Positions 8,128-17,115 are shown, counted from the first letter of the stretch. The stretch is DNA of 64,000 nucleotides from JACDAE01 sp963717195 (GCA_963717195.1 CAVQVR010000017.1:71611-135610); one strand, 5' to 3'. Program-made: numbers and translations. Notes: generated by a model not told the origin, from the sequence alone.

Positions 8128-9372
8128 TTAATGTACGCGGAACATGACCACTCCATGAGACGGCACGCTTGCTGTGATAGTGCCGGTTGTAGTTGTGCGA
8201 GAGCCAGTCCACAGGTTCTCCAGAGTATAACTTGATTTATTGGATGCTCCGACAGCGGAGGCGCTTGTGGTGATGGTCTTCGTCGAGCTATCGGCATTGA
8301 ACAGTACCACTGATACATCTCCATTGGAGAGCGTCCTGGTTAGAACCTGCAGCAGGCCACCATCGGATGTGGTAACGACGTGTCCCTGCACTCCAAGGCT
8401 ATCCTGATCAACCGCTATAACTGGCTGTTGTTTCAGTATGTTAATTGTTGTCTGACTCGCGGTAAGCAGATTTGTGCCAATGAGTAAGGGAGCAGCCATC
8501 TCCGCCCATAGGCTCAAGTGCGCCTCTTCTTCGGTCTGAGACAGCGTGCCGTTACCGATCTCTAGCATATCGGGATCATTCCAATGACCAGGACCGGCCT
8601 TTGCATAGAGAGCAACGTTTTTTGTGTAGTTGCTATAAATGTGGCTCCAGGTCGCAGTAATATCGGGTGTGGTACGCCACAGATTTGATATCGCAGGTCC
8701 CCAGTTAGAGGGATGGACAGAGGAATCTGAGCCGTTACACATGCTAAAAACGATAGAGCGCCCGGAGGCGTTAAGCGCGTTACTCATCCTTGTGTAGAGC
8801 GTCTGAGCGACCTGGTCGCGAGACTGGCCGGGAAAAGCGCTAAAGGGAACGCTCTTACCGCTGCACCAATCATATTTGAGGTAGTCTACTCCCCAGGAGG
8901 CAAAGGTATCGGCATCATGAGTTTCATGATTATAGCTGCCGGGCAGACCTTTACATGTTTTCGTTCCCGCACCCTCATAGATGCCAAACAGGAGGCCATC
9001 CTTATGCACATAATCAGCCAGAGCCTTGATGCCATCTGGAAACTTTTTCGCGTTGGCGACCAGGTTACCATGCGAGTCACGCGAGCTGGCCATCCAGCAG
9101 TCATCGACATTTACATAGTTGTAGCCAAGCGACTTCAGACCTGAGGAAACCATGAAATCGGCTGCCTGTTTGATCTTCGCCTCGGTAACATTACAGGCGA
9201 AGGCGTTCCAATCATTGAAGCCCATCGGAGGCGTGAGCGCGAGCCCGTTGCTTTCAGCATGAGCTGGCGTGCTTTTACTTAAGGGGGAAAATAGAGGGAC
9301 GATCAGAATTGTGGTACAAATAAACGCGATGGCTAAAGGTGATAAAATCCCTTTCCGTAGCATTCCTTGCAT
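8128..9372 (-). CDS. secreted alpha-galactosidase, GH27
   Basis: 414 residues with an N-terminal signal peptide (hydrophobic core about 12-30, likely cleavage after AHA near residue 39). The GH27 barrel begins LALTPPMGFNDWNAF. The nucleophile is D168 in YLKYDWC and the general acid is D237 in RTTPDI; both are present. A C-terminal beta domain follows. The enzyme removes terminal alpha-galactosyl (or alpha-N-acetylgalactosaminyl) residues from galactomannans or melibiose-type sugars outside the cell. It is transcribed alone from a near-consensus promoter at 9543-9515. A role beside the GH48 cellulase in plant-polymer breakdown is likely. Confidence 0.92.
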   Translation of the reverse strand: MQGMLRKGILSPLAIAFICTTILIVPLFSPLSKSTPAHAESNGLALTPPMGFNDWNAFACNVTEAKIKQAADFMVSSGLKSLGYNYVNVDDCWMASSRDSHGNLVANAKKFPDGIKALADYVHKDGLLFGIYEGAGTKTCKGLPGSYNHETHDADTFASWGVDYLKYDWCSGKSVPFSAFPGQSRDQVAQTLYTRMSNALNASGRSIVFSMCNGSDSSVHPSNWGPAISNLWRTTPDITATWSHIYSNYTKNVALYAKAGPGHWNDPDMLEIGNGTLSQTEEEAHLSLWAEMAAPLLIGTNLLTASQTTINILKQQPVIAVDQDSLGVQGHVVTTSDGGLLQVLTRTLSNGDVSVVLFNADSSTKTITTSASAVGASNKSSYTLENLWTGSRTTTTGTITASVPSHGVVMFRVH

Positions 9373-9514
9373 ACGTTTTGTTTCCTTTCACTCCTTGAAT
9401 GGTGGTACTCTCTGCGCCAACGTCTTTCGTTGACGTTTTTTTTGCAAACAGAGGGCTCGTGAATTCCTTTTCTTTCCTTTCCCTTTCTCATTGATAAATT
9501 TGTATACTTTCTTT

Positions 9515-9543
9515 ACTATAATACTTGCAATCATAGTTGTCAA
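9515..9543 (-). promoter_or_regulatory. sigma-70-type promoter for the alpha-galactosidase gene
   Basis: On the minus strand, TTGACA (9543-9538) and TATAGT (9520-9515) are separated by 17 bp. The leader before the ATG at 9372 is about 135 nt, long enough for regulation, but no known element is recognised in it. Confidence 0.8.
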
Positions 9544-9664
9544 GTTAATCTTATATAAAAAAACAATCAAAGCCTGTTATAAACCAATATCAATGGCTTA
9601 AGACAATTTAATAATCAAAACTGTCTTTATAGAGTATCTCGAACTTCTGAGAAATTTCGGGATG

Positions 9665-9874
9665 GTAACTCTTCTGAAGACGCCGTTTTCATCCTGGGTG
9701 GTGAACCCGTTTCATGAGCGTCTATTCAGAAGAGGTCTGACTCCTCAGCGCCTATGGCGCGTCGCAAGCCGTTTGATATGGACGGTGGGATTTGCGGCCT
9801 GGGGCCGCAAATCCCGCCGTCCATATCAAACCTGGGCGAGCCACCGCAGGTGGCGAGCAGACCTGAAGAGTTAC
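9665..9874. mobile_element. MITE copy E1 (IS66-like ends) with 8-bp target duplication
   Basis: Begins GTAACTCTTC and ends GAAGAGTTAC, flanked by perfect 8-bp direct repeats TCGGGATG (9657-9664 and 9875-9882). The centre is a near-perfect palindrome of about 30-bp arms, flanked by two small hairpins, GCGCC-tat-GGCGC and GCCACC-gca-GGTGGC. This copy carries about 50 extra bases, themselves able to fold back, in the left arm just inside the end, so it is 210 bp rather than 157. It lies in the 685-bp space between the alpha-galactosidase and the HTH/ClpN gene. No transposase is encoded. Confidence 0.92.
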
Positions 9875-9981
9875 TCGGGATGACTTATAGCCGATTTATC
9901 GGCCTGTATCCTCTGAAATAGGGGCAAAAAGGCTTCCATCGTCTGAATCTAGAGGCCTGAACCATATTGTCACCCCTAACC

Positions 9982-10010
9982 TTGAAAACCGTTTCAAAGT
10001 AATGTATAGT
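9982..10010 (+). promoter_or_regulatory. sigma-70-type promoter for the HTH/ClpN gene
   Basis: TTGAAA (9982-9987), 17-bp spacer, TATAGT (10005-10010), leaving a leader of about 40 nt to the ATG at 10058. MITE copy E1 ends about 100 bp upstream. Confidence 0.8.
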
Positions 10011-10057
10011 TATTCTAAGTAATGCATAGTCCCTCAAAATACAGAAAGGAAGCTTTT

Positions 10058-10933
10058 ATGGACCGCTTACTAACAACCGAAGAAGTGGCAGAATATTTAC
10101 GCGTAGAAGTAATAACGATTCGTCGTCTCGTCAACCGTAGTGAACTTCCCGCCTACCGCATTGGCGGTGAATATCGTTTCACCGAGGCTGATCTTGAAGA
10201 TTACTTACAGCGACAACGCGTACCGCCCGCCAGCATCCGTGTACCAGGAGAAACCATAGATGCAGGCCCCCTCTTCGGCTTCATACACAAAGCACTCGCG
10301 GGGAAACAAACCTCGCCTGGCGATGTCATGAAAAATGACCGTTTCGACCGCTTCAACGATCAGGCGCGTAGAATGCTAGATTTGTCACAGGAAGCGGCAC
10401 AACGCCTTCAACACAATTATATAGGCACTGAGCATCTACTATTGGGTCTTATAGATGAAGGCGAAGGCATTGCTGTTCAAGTATTGCATAATCTAGGTGT
10501 TGAGCTGGAAAAAATACGCAAAGCTGTAGAATTCATTATCAGTCGTGGTGATCGGACTGTGCATGGTCAGATTGGATTGACACCGCGTGCGAAAAAGGTG
10601 ATTGAGTTGGCAGTTGATGAGGCGAGGCGACTCGATCATCATTATATCGGAACTGAGCATTTGCTCATAGGTCTCTTGCGAGAAGGGGAAGGGATTGCCG
10701 CCGGTGTATTGAGTAGCGTCGGAGTTTCGCTGGAGAAAGCACGTATAGAGACGCAGCAGATACTCAGGCAGCGTCAAGAAAGTGAGACAGCGGCAGTTCC
10801 GCCGGTCCCGGTGGAAGCGGCGTCGCTACTTAGTGAGGGGGAACAGGGACTGATATGTGGGCGTTGTGGGGCGCATGCACCTGGTTACTTTCATTATTGT
10901 TTCAACTGTGGTCGGACGTTGAGTCAACAATAG
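10058..10933 (+). CDS. excisionase-type HTH / Clp N-domain / zinc-ribbon fusion protein
   Basis: 291 residues from the ATG at 10058, chosen because AGAAAGGA lies just upstream; an in-frame ATG at 10022 has no such site and would leave almost no leader. Residues 1-53 are a MerR/excisionase-type helix-turn-helix (LTTEEVAEYLRVEVITIRRL). Two ClpC/ClpA N-domain repeats follow, each with HNYIGTEHLLLGL or HHYIGTEHLLIGL. The C-terminus is a CxxC...CxxC zinc ribbon (CGRCGAHAPGYFHYCFNCG). No AAA+ domain is present. The Clp N-domain binds adaptors or phospho-arginine substrates, so a DNA-binding regulator that senses Clp substrates is plausible, but this is inference. Confidence 0.8.
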   Translation: MDRLLTTEEVAEYLRVEVITIRRLVNRSELPAYRIGGEYRFTEADLEDYLQRQRVPPASIRVPGETIDAGPLFGFIHKALAGKQTSPGDVMKNDRFDRFNDQARRMLDLSQEAAQRLQHNYIGTEHLLLGLIDEGEGIAVQVLHNLGVELEKIRKAVEFIISRGDRTVHGQIGLTPRAKKVIELAVDEARRLDHHYIGTEHLLIGLLREGEGIAAGVLSSVGVSLEKARIETQQILRQRQESETAAVPPVPVEAASLLSEGEQGLICGRCGAHAPGYFHYCFNCGRTLSQQ

Positions 10934-11008
10934 GAATATAATGCGAGTTTATACTAACGAGTTTATACTAATAGGAACAGATTACAACAACAGAAGGATG
11001 AGGAGTCC

Positions 11009-11893
11009 ATGGCAAACATTGTAGACCTTCATACCCATTCGACCGCTTCAGACGGTCTTTATTCTCCTACAGAGCTCTTTCAACGGGCCGCTGATGCCGG
11101 ATTACGCGTAGTAGCGCTGACCGATCACGATAGCACAAATGGGCTTGAAGAGGCAGTTCAGGCGGCTCAGAAACACGATATCGACTTTATTCCTGGCATC
11201 GAGCTTAATACGGATATTCACGGCGGCGAAGTGCATGTCCTGGGGTACTTTCCTGAGTATACGCGCCCGGAGTTCCAATCCGTGCTGCAAGTATTACGCA
11301 ATGCGCGTGTACATCGTGGGCAACGTATGGTAGAGCTGCTTAACGAACAGGGAGTACACATTCAATGGGAGCGCGTGCGCGAGATCGCCCAGGGATCGGT
11401 AGGACGCCCACATGTCGCTAAAGCGCTGCTGGAGGCTGGTTATGTCAAAAGCATTCCAGAGGCATTCGATAAATATATCGGCTCGGACTCCCCTGCATAT
11501 GTTCCACGTTACAAGCTTACACCCCAGGATGCGATACGCCTGATCGCCAGCGCCAATGGTGTCCCTGTAATGGCACATCCTATAACGCTGCCGGGATTAG
11601 CGGAACTACGGAGCTGGCTTCCAGAGCTGCATGACGCCGGATTGGTTGGGATGGAAGTTTACTATGGTCCTTATACGCCGGAGGAAGTGAAAGAGTTAAA
11701 GGCATTCGCTGACGAATATCACTTGATTGCTACTGGAGGGAGCGACTATCATGGCCCTGGTATCCATCCTACGCCATTGGGGGGGCGCTACGTCCCTTAT
11801 GAGGCAGTCGAGCAGTTAAAGGCGGCAGCGGTCGAACGACACGGAAAAACTCCGCCCGCGTTTAAGTTACCACCACCCAGCCAGGAAAAGTGA
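11009..11893 (+). CDS. PHP-domain phosphoesterase
   Basis: 294 residues. Metal-binding motifs of the PHP family are in place: DLHTHS (H8, H10), LTDHDS (D39, H40), a glutamate in PGIELN, VMAHP, and GGSDYHG near the end. Proteins of this size and architecture resemble YciV/RNase AM and 3',5'-nucleoside bisphosphate phosphatases, which hydrolyse pAp or trim RNA 5' ends. The exact substrate cannot be set from sequence. GAGGAG precedes the ATG. It starts 75 bp after the HTH/ClpN gene and may share its transcript. Confidence 0.87.
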   Translation: MANIVDLHTHSTASDGLYSPTELFQRAADAGLRVVALTDHDSTNGLEEAVQAAQKHDIDFIPGIELNTDIHGGEVHVLGYFPEYTRPEFQSVLQVLRNARVHRGQRMVELLNEQGVHIQWERVREIAQGSVGRPHVAKALLEAGYVKSIPEAFDKYIGSDSPAYVPRYKLTPQDAIRLIASANGVPVMAHPITLPGLAELRSWLPELHDAGLVGMEVYYGPYTPEEVKELKAFADEYHLIATGGSDYHGPGIHPTPLGGRYVPYEAVEQLKAAAVERHGKTPPAFKLPPPSQEK

Positions 11894-12115
11894 GATTGTT
11901 GGTGTAGGGGTTTAAAGCCAACGTTTTCCATCAAGAATGTATCTTTTGAAAAAGTGAGATATATCATAGCATCGGCCCTTGTAGATTCTGTAGAATGCTG
12001 ATATGATCAAAGCTATTGAATACTTCAGCTCTAGAGAAGGAAAGCCCTGTGGCGCTCAGTACTCAGTACGATAACAAGGGAGCATACAGGGTGCCATGTT
12101 TAAGGAGGTCAGTTC

Positions 12116-13096
12116 ATGATTTGCCCCCGCTGTAATAGCCAGGTTGCCGATGGAGTTAAGTTTTGTGGAACCTGTGGAGCGCCGATGCCGATGCCACAAT
12201 CAGTCGGTCAGACTCCACCGCCGCCACAGGGACAGGGTTCTTACGGAGCACCGCAAGGTGGCTACGTTCCCCCCAATCAATATGAAGAGTACAGCAACAG
12301 TATGTTCGGAGGTGCTGTACCTAAGGCTGAATTGCACAATCCGAAGGGACCACTGAAGATTGCCGATATGACCATCTCGATTGATGGGGAATTGGTACCA
12401 GTAGTCGACATTATGTTAGGGAACCAGATGCCGATCTACTTCGAGCACCATATTCTATTGTGGAAGCATCCCGGTGTACAGATCGGTTTTAAGTCGATTA
12501 AGGGAGCGGCGCGGCGTTACTTTGCAGGCTTACAGATTTTTATCAGTGAGGCTCAGGGGCCCGGCAATATTTCGTTCTCGCGCGATTCAGTTGGTCAGAT
12601 TGTTGCGCTACGTCTGCAACCTGGTCAGATGGTTGAGGTGCGTGAGCATCAATTCCTTGTAGCAACGGGCAATGTTGATTATGGCTTTTCATTTGTGCAG
12701 GGAGCAGCAAATATTCTCTTCAGCCGTACGGGTCTATTCGTCGACCAGTTCACGGCACGGGGAGGTGAAGGACTGGTCCTGTTACATGGTTATGGTAACG
12801 TCTTTGAAAAGATGCTGGCTCCAGGCGAAGCATTAGATGTTGAACCGGGGGCATGGCTGTGGAAAGATCCATCGGTCCAGATGACAACGACGACGGTAGC
12901 CGGTTCACAGCGTGGAGGGGGCATTCTGGGTGCAATCGGAGGTTTTGTAGCAGGTGCATCGATCATCCTGAACCGCTTTATCGGCCCGGGCCGTGTGGGC
13001 ATTCAGTCAATGACGTATCATCCACCCGCTCCAGAAGGGGCGCAACAGGCTGGAGGGCAGAACAATCTTAACCTGGGCAGCCTGTTCAACTCCTAA
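12116..13096 (+). CDS. zinc-ribbon AIM24 family protein
   Basis: 326 residues. The N-terminus is a zinc ribbon (C3, C6, C17, C20: CPRCNSQV...FCGTCGAP), followed by a Pro/Gln/Gly-rich linker. From about 85 to 310 lies an AIM24/TIM-barrel-like beta domain (GPGNISFSRDSVGQIVALRLQP, GEGLVLLHGYGNVFEKML). Bacterial AIM24 proteins are of unknown function; the mitochondrial relative affects inner-membrane organisation. AAGGAGG precedes the ATG. It is monocistronic, with a terminator directly after. Confidence 0.85.
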   Translation: MICPRCNSQVADGVKFCGTCGAPMPMPQSVGQTPPPPQGQGSYGAPQGGYVPPNQYEEYSNSMFGGAVPKAELHNPKGPLKIADMTISIDGELVPVVDIMLGNQMPIYFEHHILLWKHPGVQIGFKSIKGAARRYFAGLQIFISEAQGPGNISFSRDSVGQIVALRLQPGQMVEVREHQFLVATGNVDYGFSFVQGAANILFSRTGLFVDQFTARGGEGLVLLHGYGNVFEKMLAPGEALDVEPGAWLWKDPSVQMTTTTVAGSQRGGGILGAIGGFVAGASIILNRFIGPGRVGIQSMTYHPPAPEGAQQAGGQNNLNLGSLFNS

Positions 13097-13123
13097 TTTA
13101 GGATCAGGTCTGACGCAACACAG

Positions 13124-13155
13124 AAACATGCATCCGCGCTGGATGCATGTTTTTA
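13124..13155 (+). terminator. intrinsic terminator between convergent AIM24 and MEDS genes
   Basis: AAACATGCATCC and GGATGCATGTTT form a 12-bp perfect stem with a 5-nt loop and a following T run. The distal side reaches the stop codon of the convergent gene. The hairpin is symmetric enough to serve both directions. Confidence 0.85.
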
Positions 13156-13806
13156 AGTTGTTTGAGGTTTGTTTCCCTTTTCCTTGTTGATGCGCAAAAT
13201 CTTCAGCATATACTGTTCTGAGTTCAGGTAATAGGGATTGCGCTTGATATACTTGCCAACAACAGAGATTGGATGCAGCTTGAGCATCTCAACCACCAGG
13301 CTTGGAAGGAGCTTACTATGATCGTAGTGCATCAAGGCAATAATGGGGGCATTCTGAAAGGTAAATACAGCATCAGAAGCGGCTTCATATTTGAGAATTT
13401 GTTCAGGAGTCGCGATATCTTTTGCCAGCCACGTCATATCGATAGAGATACGTACGGCCTGCCAGCCCTCACGCAATGCTTGAGCGATAAAGGTCTGGTG
13501 AGATGAGAGCAAGAAATAGGGGTCAAAGCGCTTCCCACCTGCCAGGAACATTTCGCGTTCCTCGTAGAGCACTAGCTGTCCAGAGGCAGTATATTCCTCA
13601 ACGTCGACCTGTAATTTTCGCAATTCATCGCGCAATTCTTTCACCTGGGCGGGGGCAGCAGCAAAGAGACATTTCTCGGAAAGAGAGAGGCCCACTCTTA
13701 GCAGGCGTGCGGTCACAGCAGGAATCTCTGTCACTTTGCTATAAAGCTGGCAGATATGCGAACCAGGGGGAATACGCTCCGATTTACCTTCAACACTAAG
13801 ATCCAT
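13153..13806 (-). CDS. MEDS-domain sensory protein
   Basis: 217 residues, essentially one MEDS (DcmR-type sensory) domain: IPPGSHICQLYSKVTEIPAV at the start, EKCLFAAAP in the middle, and YEAASDAVF, NAPIIALMHYDHSKLLP later. The domain is related to KaiC/RecA-like folds without a clear P-loop and is found in regulators of methanogens, methylotrophs and Chloroflexota. No output domain is attached, so it may act through a partner. GGAGGTAGGT precedes the ATG. Its start overlaps the end of the upstream membrane-protein gene by 11 bp, indicating translational coupling. Confidence 0.8.
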   Translation of the reverse strand: MDLSVEGKSERIPPGSHICQLYSKVTEIPAVTARLLRVGLSLSEKCLFAAAPAQVKELRDELRKLQVDVEEYTASGQLVLYEEREMFLAGGKRFDPYFLLSSHQTFIAQALREGWQAVRISIDMTWLAKDIATPEQILKYEAASDAVFTFQNAPIIALMHYDHSKLLPSLVVEMLKLHPISVVGKYIKRNPYYLNSEQYMLKILRINKEKGNKPQTT

Positions 13807-14140
13807 ACCTACCTCCGTTGGTACTACCTGTCCTGGCAGCTTTGCGCTGCAGTATAATTTGGGCTGCCCGGTTATTCATAGCGACAACAAGCCAGGCCAG
13901 AGCAGCAAAAATAACAACTTCTGAAAAAAATGTGATCAGGAGGAACCCTGCTATTCTCATAATGGGAGCAGATCCTACATATGCCAGAGCAATTGGAAAT
14001 GTGCACACGAAAAGTGCACACGAAAAAAACAATGCCCAGATGCCGATTATGCGCAAACCCTGCTTCCGTGTGAGTGGTTCTTCTCCACTGTAAGGAAAGA
14101 GAATACGGCGCGGCAGTGAATACCGGGGTTGCTTTTGCAT
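13796..14140 (-). CDS. small two-segment membrane protein
   Basis: 114 residues with two hydrophobic segments, about 28-55 (LRIIGIWALFFSCALFVCTF) and about 62-88 (AGFLLITFFSEVVIFAALAW), and basic residues at both ends. No family is recognised. It starts four bases after the stop of the NUDIX gene and overlaps the MEDS gene, so it is the middle of a three-gene operon. Coding status is supported mainly by this tight packing. Confidence 0.65.
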   Translation of the reverse strand: MQKQPRYSLPRRILFPYSGEEPLTRKQGLRIIGIWALFFSCALFVCTFPIALAYVGSAPIMRIAGFLLITFFSEVVIFAALAWLVVAMNNRAAQIILQRKAARTGSTNGGRYGS

Positions 14141-14144
14141 AAAG

Positions 14145-14684
14145 CTACTTTAGCCCTTCTTCCTTGCGCCGATATTGTAACCAGCGCTGCAGCATCTCTT
14201 CAGCATGGTAAAGAATATTTACCTCATTCTGATAGGTCAGGCGGCGGCAAGCTTCATGAAGCGAAAACCATTCTACGATATCATACTCAGAATCATGCAA
14301 GCGGGTATCGCCTCCGATAGCCTCTAAGAGAAAGTGGCGCACCTGTTTGTGATACCGTATCTGGTCACGCACAAAAGAATACGAGATGCTTCCAATATAA
14401 GCAATCAAGCGAACCTGTAGGCCCGTTTCTTCCTGCGCTTCACGTACCGCGACCTGTTCGATTGTTTCGCCAGATTGAGGTGTTCCTTTGGGTAAGGCCC
14501 ATATTCCAGCCTGGCTTCGCCCCACGAGTGCCACTTCTATGAATACTATGTCTGAGCAATCTGTAGTATCAAACTGCATACCACTAGATTGCACGGCAAA
14601 GTTGTTCTTAGGAGAGCACATTGGAGAAAGGCGAAAAACGACGCCACCTGCAGAATAGGCCCGCATTGTTCGATATCGCTCCAT
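14145..14684 (-). CDS. NUDIX hydrolase
   Basis: 179 residues with a perfect Nudix box, GTPQSGETIEQVAVREAQEE followed by TGL, matching GX5EX7REUXEEXGU. The flanking GIWALPKG and late YDIVEWFSLHEA are typical of diadenosine-polyphosphate or nucleotide-sugar type NUDIX enzymes; the substrate is unknown. It is the first gene of the operon NUDIX, membrane protein, MEDS protein. Two in-frame starts, at 14684 and 14666 (MRAYSAGG), are possible; a GGAG lies about 11 bp before the second. Confidence 0.87.
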   Translation of the reverse strand: MERYRTMRAYSAGGVVFRLSPMCSPKNNFAVQSSGMQFDTTDCSDIVFIEVALVGRSQAGIWALPKGTPQSGETIEQVAVREAQEETGLQVRLIAYIGSISYSFVRDQIRYHKQVRHFLLEAIGGDTRLHDSEYDIVEWFSLHEACRRLTYQNEVNILYHAEEMLQRWLQYRRKEEGLK

Positions 14685-15393
14685 TTCTCGCGATGTACCT
14701 TCTCTCTATTCCCGAAAGCGCGGCGCGAGTCTCCCTGCTTCACTCCACAACTTTTAAAGGAGACATGCATTTTCCTCTGCCTGACATAACATCATTGTTT
14801 TGACTACGCTGCAGGGACAGAATGCACTGTCCTATACATTAACATGTACTATACAACATTTTTGCCCTCTGATGCTTTGTCTCTAGCTATCGCGGGGAAT
14901 GCCATCTATTCTCCAGGTGTAGAAAACCTTCCATGGCCTACGGACACGCCTGCATCTATTTCAATAAACGCCACGAAAGCGCTTACAGAATGTTGCTTCG
15001 ATGAGATTTACGAGAGAGTATAACGAATGAGTTTGTCAGTGTCAAGATACGGTAGAGCCCACGTCTGCATCCTCATCAGAATCTGCCAGGATATAACTCT
15101 GATATTTAGCTACTTTTAATTGCAATTTCAAAAAAAGACATGTTACAATATCTCTAGCATATTAGCGACTCATCCCAAGAGAACATTAATCGCTTTTTTA
15201 GCGTACTCTTGAAAAACCTTGCACTGAAAACCGGGGATTGGTTTAAAATGGCTCTATAGTCTCTACTATAATAGAGCTTTTCAGACGTTTTCTCAAGAAA
15301 CAGGCCCGGGTAGGGATATCCGGATAAATAGTAAGAATTAGTATCTTCACTGCTGATCAAAACGATTATAGCGTGGGAATGAGGACCAGGTAA
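14685..15393. other. 709-bp intergenic region between divergent genes
   Basis: AT-rich stretch between the NUDIX operon and the DUF4388 gene. I see no repeat, tRNA or convincing gene. A 91-codon reading frame at 15154-15429 on the minus strand has no family signature and runs over the next start codon, so it is not called. Confidence 0.5.
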
Positions 15394-15945
15394 ATGCGTA
15401 ATCGGAAGACGTATTTTCTCGATCTGCAAACGTTACTTATGTATCTTAATGCCCAATCGTGTGAATTGACCACAGAATTGAAAGTCTCAGGAAACGCTGC
15501 CAGAGGTTCTATCCTGCTTAAAGAAGGTAGGATTGTTTATTGTCTACTCAGTTTCCAGAATGGTCTTCAGCTTACAGGAGAACAGGCATATAAGCAGATT
15601 GAAGCATGCACCGAATGGCAAGTGGAACTGGAACAACCGGATGAAAAGAAAAAAAAGTTCTCTCCTGAACAATTCTCTCCACGGCCTCAGTTTGCGCCAT
15701 TTCCAGCGACACCTTCTGCCTCAACTGAAAATCTCCACTACTATCCTCCATTGAGGCAAAAGAGAGCGCTCGATCCAGCCCTCCTCCAACCTTTACCCTT
15801 GAGGGAGCGCTTAATTCTCCGCTCTGTATACGCGATGATCAATGGAAAACGCAGCAATGAGGAGATCAAAGCCCAGTTGCGCTTATCGGCCAGCGACATC
15901 GATGATGCTTTGACCAGGTTACGTGTGCTCGATTTGATTGAATGA
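15394..15945 (+). CDS. DUF4388 (PATAN-like) domain protein
   Basis: 183 residues. Residues about 8-85 match the DUF4388 domain (LDLQTLLMYLNAQSCELTTEL, then ARGSILLKEGRIVYCL), which occurs in two-component and gliding or polarity regulators. A Pro/Ser linker at about 90-125 precedes a C-terminal winged-helix-like segment (LPLRERLILRSVYAMINGKR...ALTRLRVLDLIE). It is probably a regulatory protein that couples to the membrane protein 34 bp downstream. The ribosome-binding site is weak (GAGGACCAGG). Confidence 0.75.
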   Translation: MRNRKTYFLDLQTLLMYLNAQSCELTTELKVSGNAARGSILLKEGRIVYCLLSFQNGLQLTGEQAYKQIEACTEWQVELEQPDEKKKKFSPEQFSPRPQFAPFPATPSASTENLHYYPPLRQKRALDPALLQPLPLRERLILRSVYAMINGKRSNEEIKAQLRLSASDIDDALTRLRVLDLIE

Positions 15946-15979
15946 ATGTTGGTAGTTTATTGTGTAAGGATACAACTCA

Positions 15980-17014
15980 ATGAAAACTTTGCTCGATTGG
16001 TGGTATACCGTCTCTCTTCCCAGGCGTCCATTACCCGTAACTCCGCTGGAAAGGGAGCAAGAACGCTATGCTCATCTTACGGCAGCCTTATTGCTCTTGT
16101 TTACCTGTGCAATTCTGCCGCTTGCTCCAATCATGCTCTTCTTCTCACCGACAAGCCCATCAGCTCGGCCCGATGCCATCGGTATACTCTGCTTGCTGAC
16201 AATTTCCTGGACCACTGGTCGCCTGGGACGCCAACGATTTTCGGCCACCTGTATCATCGCCTGCACTTTTCTGGCTATCACTGGCCCATTGCTCACCGAT
16301 CCGCTCAATTCCGCATTGGTGCCGCTTTTCAACGTTTTTACTATTTCTATTATTTTAGCAGGTGCATTGATGCCGCCTGTCGCAGCATTAATCACTGGCC
16401 TCTTCAGTGGTCTCTACACCTTCCTGGTCGCGTTGCTCTCCCTGAACATAAATACCTACAACCGGGGAAATCAAGTCCATTATCAGACCATTAACACACT
16501 TGCTATCGCCATCCTCCTCCCTATCGTCATCCAGATAATTGTGGCAGTTATCGTCTATGCGATTATGCGCAATCTGCTGGTCGCTATCCACCGGGCTGAC
16601 CGGGCTGAAGAGATTGTTGCGCTACAAACATCGATCGTGGAACACGAACGTGCACGCCTGCGTGAACAAAAACTGCTAGAAGATGGTCTGGAGAAAATCG
16701 CAGAAGCACATGCTCGTATTGCTAATGGCGATTACATGGCCCGCGTCTCGCTCAGCGAAGGTGATGTGCTCTGGTCCGTCGCTATACCACTGAATAATCT
16801 ACTTAACCGCATCCAATCCTGGAAAAGCGATGCGGATACGCTGCTCACGACCCATCGGGCCGCAAGATATATCGCAGAACAAATACGGATGAGTCTCCAA
16901 TTCGAGCAAAGGCGTGATCTGCCTTTGACGAGGACACCGCTCGATCCAGTTATTGTGGAAGTCAACAAGATGATGGCTACCCTACCCTCGCGTTCGTCCA
17001 GACCGCTATCATAA
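15980..17014 (+). CDS. membrane protein with HAMP-like cytoplasmic tail
   Basis: 344 residues. About six membrane segments occupy residues 30-205. A helical region follows (about 205-300: EDGLEKIAEAHARIANGDYMARV) with the pattern of a HAMP or HAMP-like linker (IANGDYMARVSL). No kinase or methyl-accepting domain follows, so the output is unclear. AAGGA lies upstream of the ATG. It sits 34 bp after the DUF4388 gene and both are followed by a strong terminator, so they form a likely two-gene signalling unit. Confidence 0.7.
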   Translation: MKTLLDWWYTVSLPRRPLPVTPLEREQERYAHLTAALLLLFTCAILPLAPIMLFFSPTSPSARPDAIGILCLLTISWTTGRLGRQRFSATCIIACTFLAITGPLLTDPLNSALVPLFNVFTISIILAGALMPPVAALITGLFSGLYTFLVALLSLNINTYNRGNQVHYQTINTLAIAILLPIVIQIIVAVIVYAIMRNLLVAIHRADRAEEIVALQTSIVEHERARLREQKLLEDGLEKIAEAHARIANGDYMARVSLSEGDVLWSVAIPLNNLLNRIQSWKSDADTLLTTHRAARYIAEQIRMSLQFEQRRDLPLTRTPLDPVIVEVNKMMATLPSRSSRPLS

Positions 17015-17066
17015 TGCTTCTACGAATTATTTTGTGACTTGCTTAATACACTTCTCTGGCTTATTT

Positions 17067-17115
17067 AAAATGGAAGGCTGCACATCCTTGCTAAGGTATG
17101 CAGCCTTCCATTTTT
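17067..17115 (+). terminator. intrinsic terminator
   Basis: AAAATGGAAGGCTGCA and TGCAGCCTTCCATTTTT form a stem of about 16 bp around a 16-nt loop, ending in a T run. It closes the DUF4388/membrane-protein unit, and by symmetry could serve the convergent LysM-CHAP gene. Confidence 0.87.

Noticed and set aside
9419..9445. AACGTC/GACGTT hairpin plus T8 on the plus strand
   Set aside because: It is antisense to the leader of the alpha-galactosidase gene and no plus-strand transcript is expected; the stem is only 6 bp.
15154..15429. 91-codon minus-strand reading frame
   Set aside because: No family signature, no ribosome-binding site, and it overlaps the start of the DUF4388 gene.
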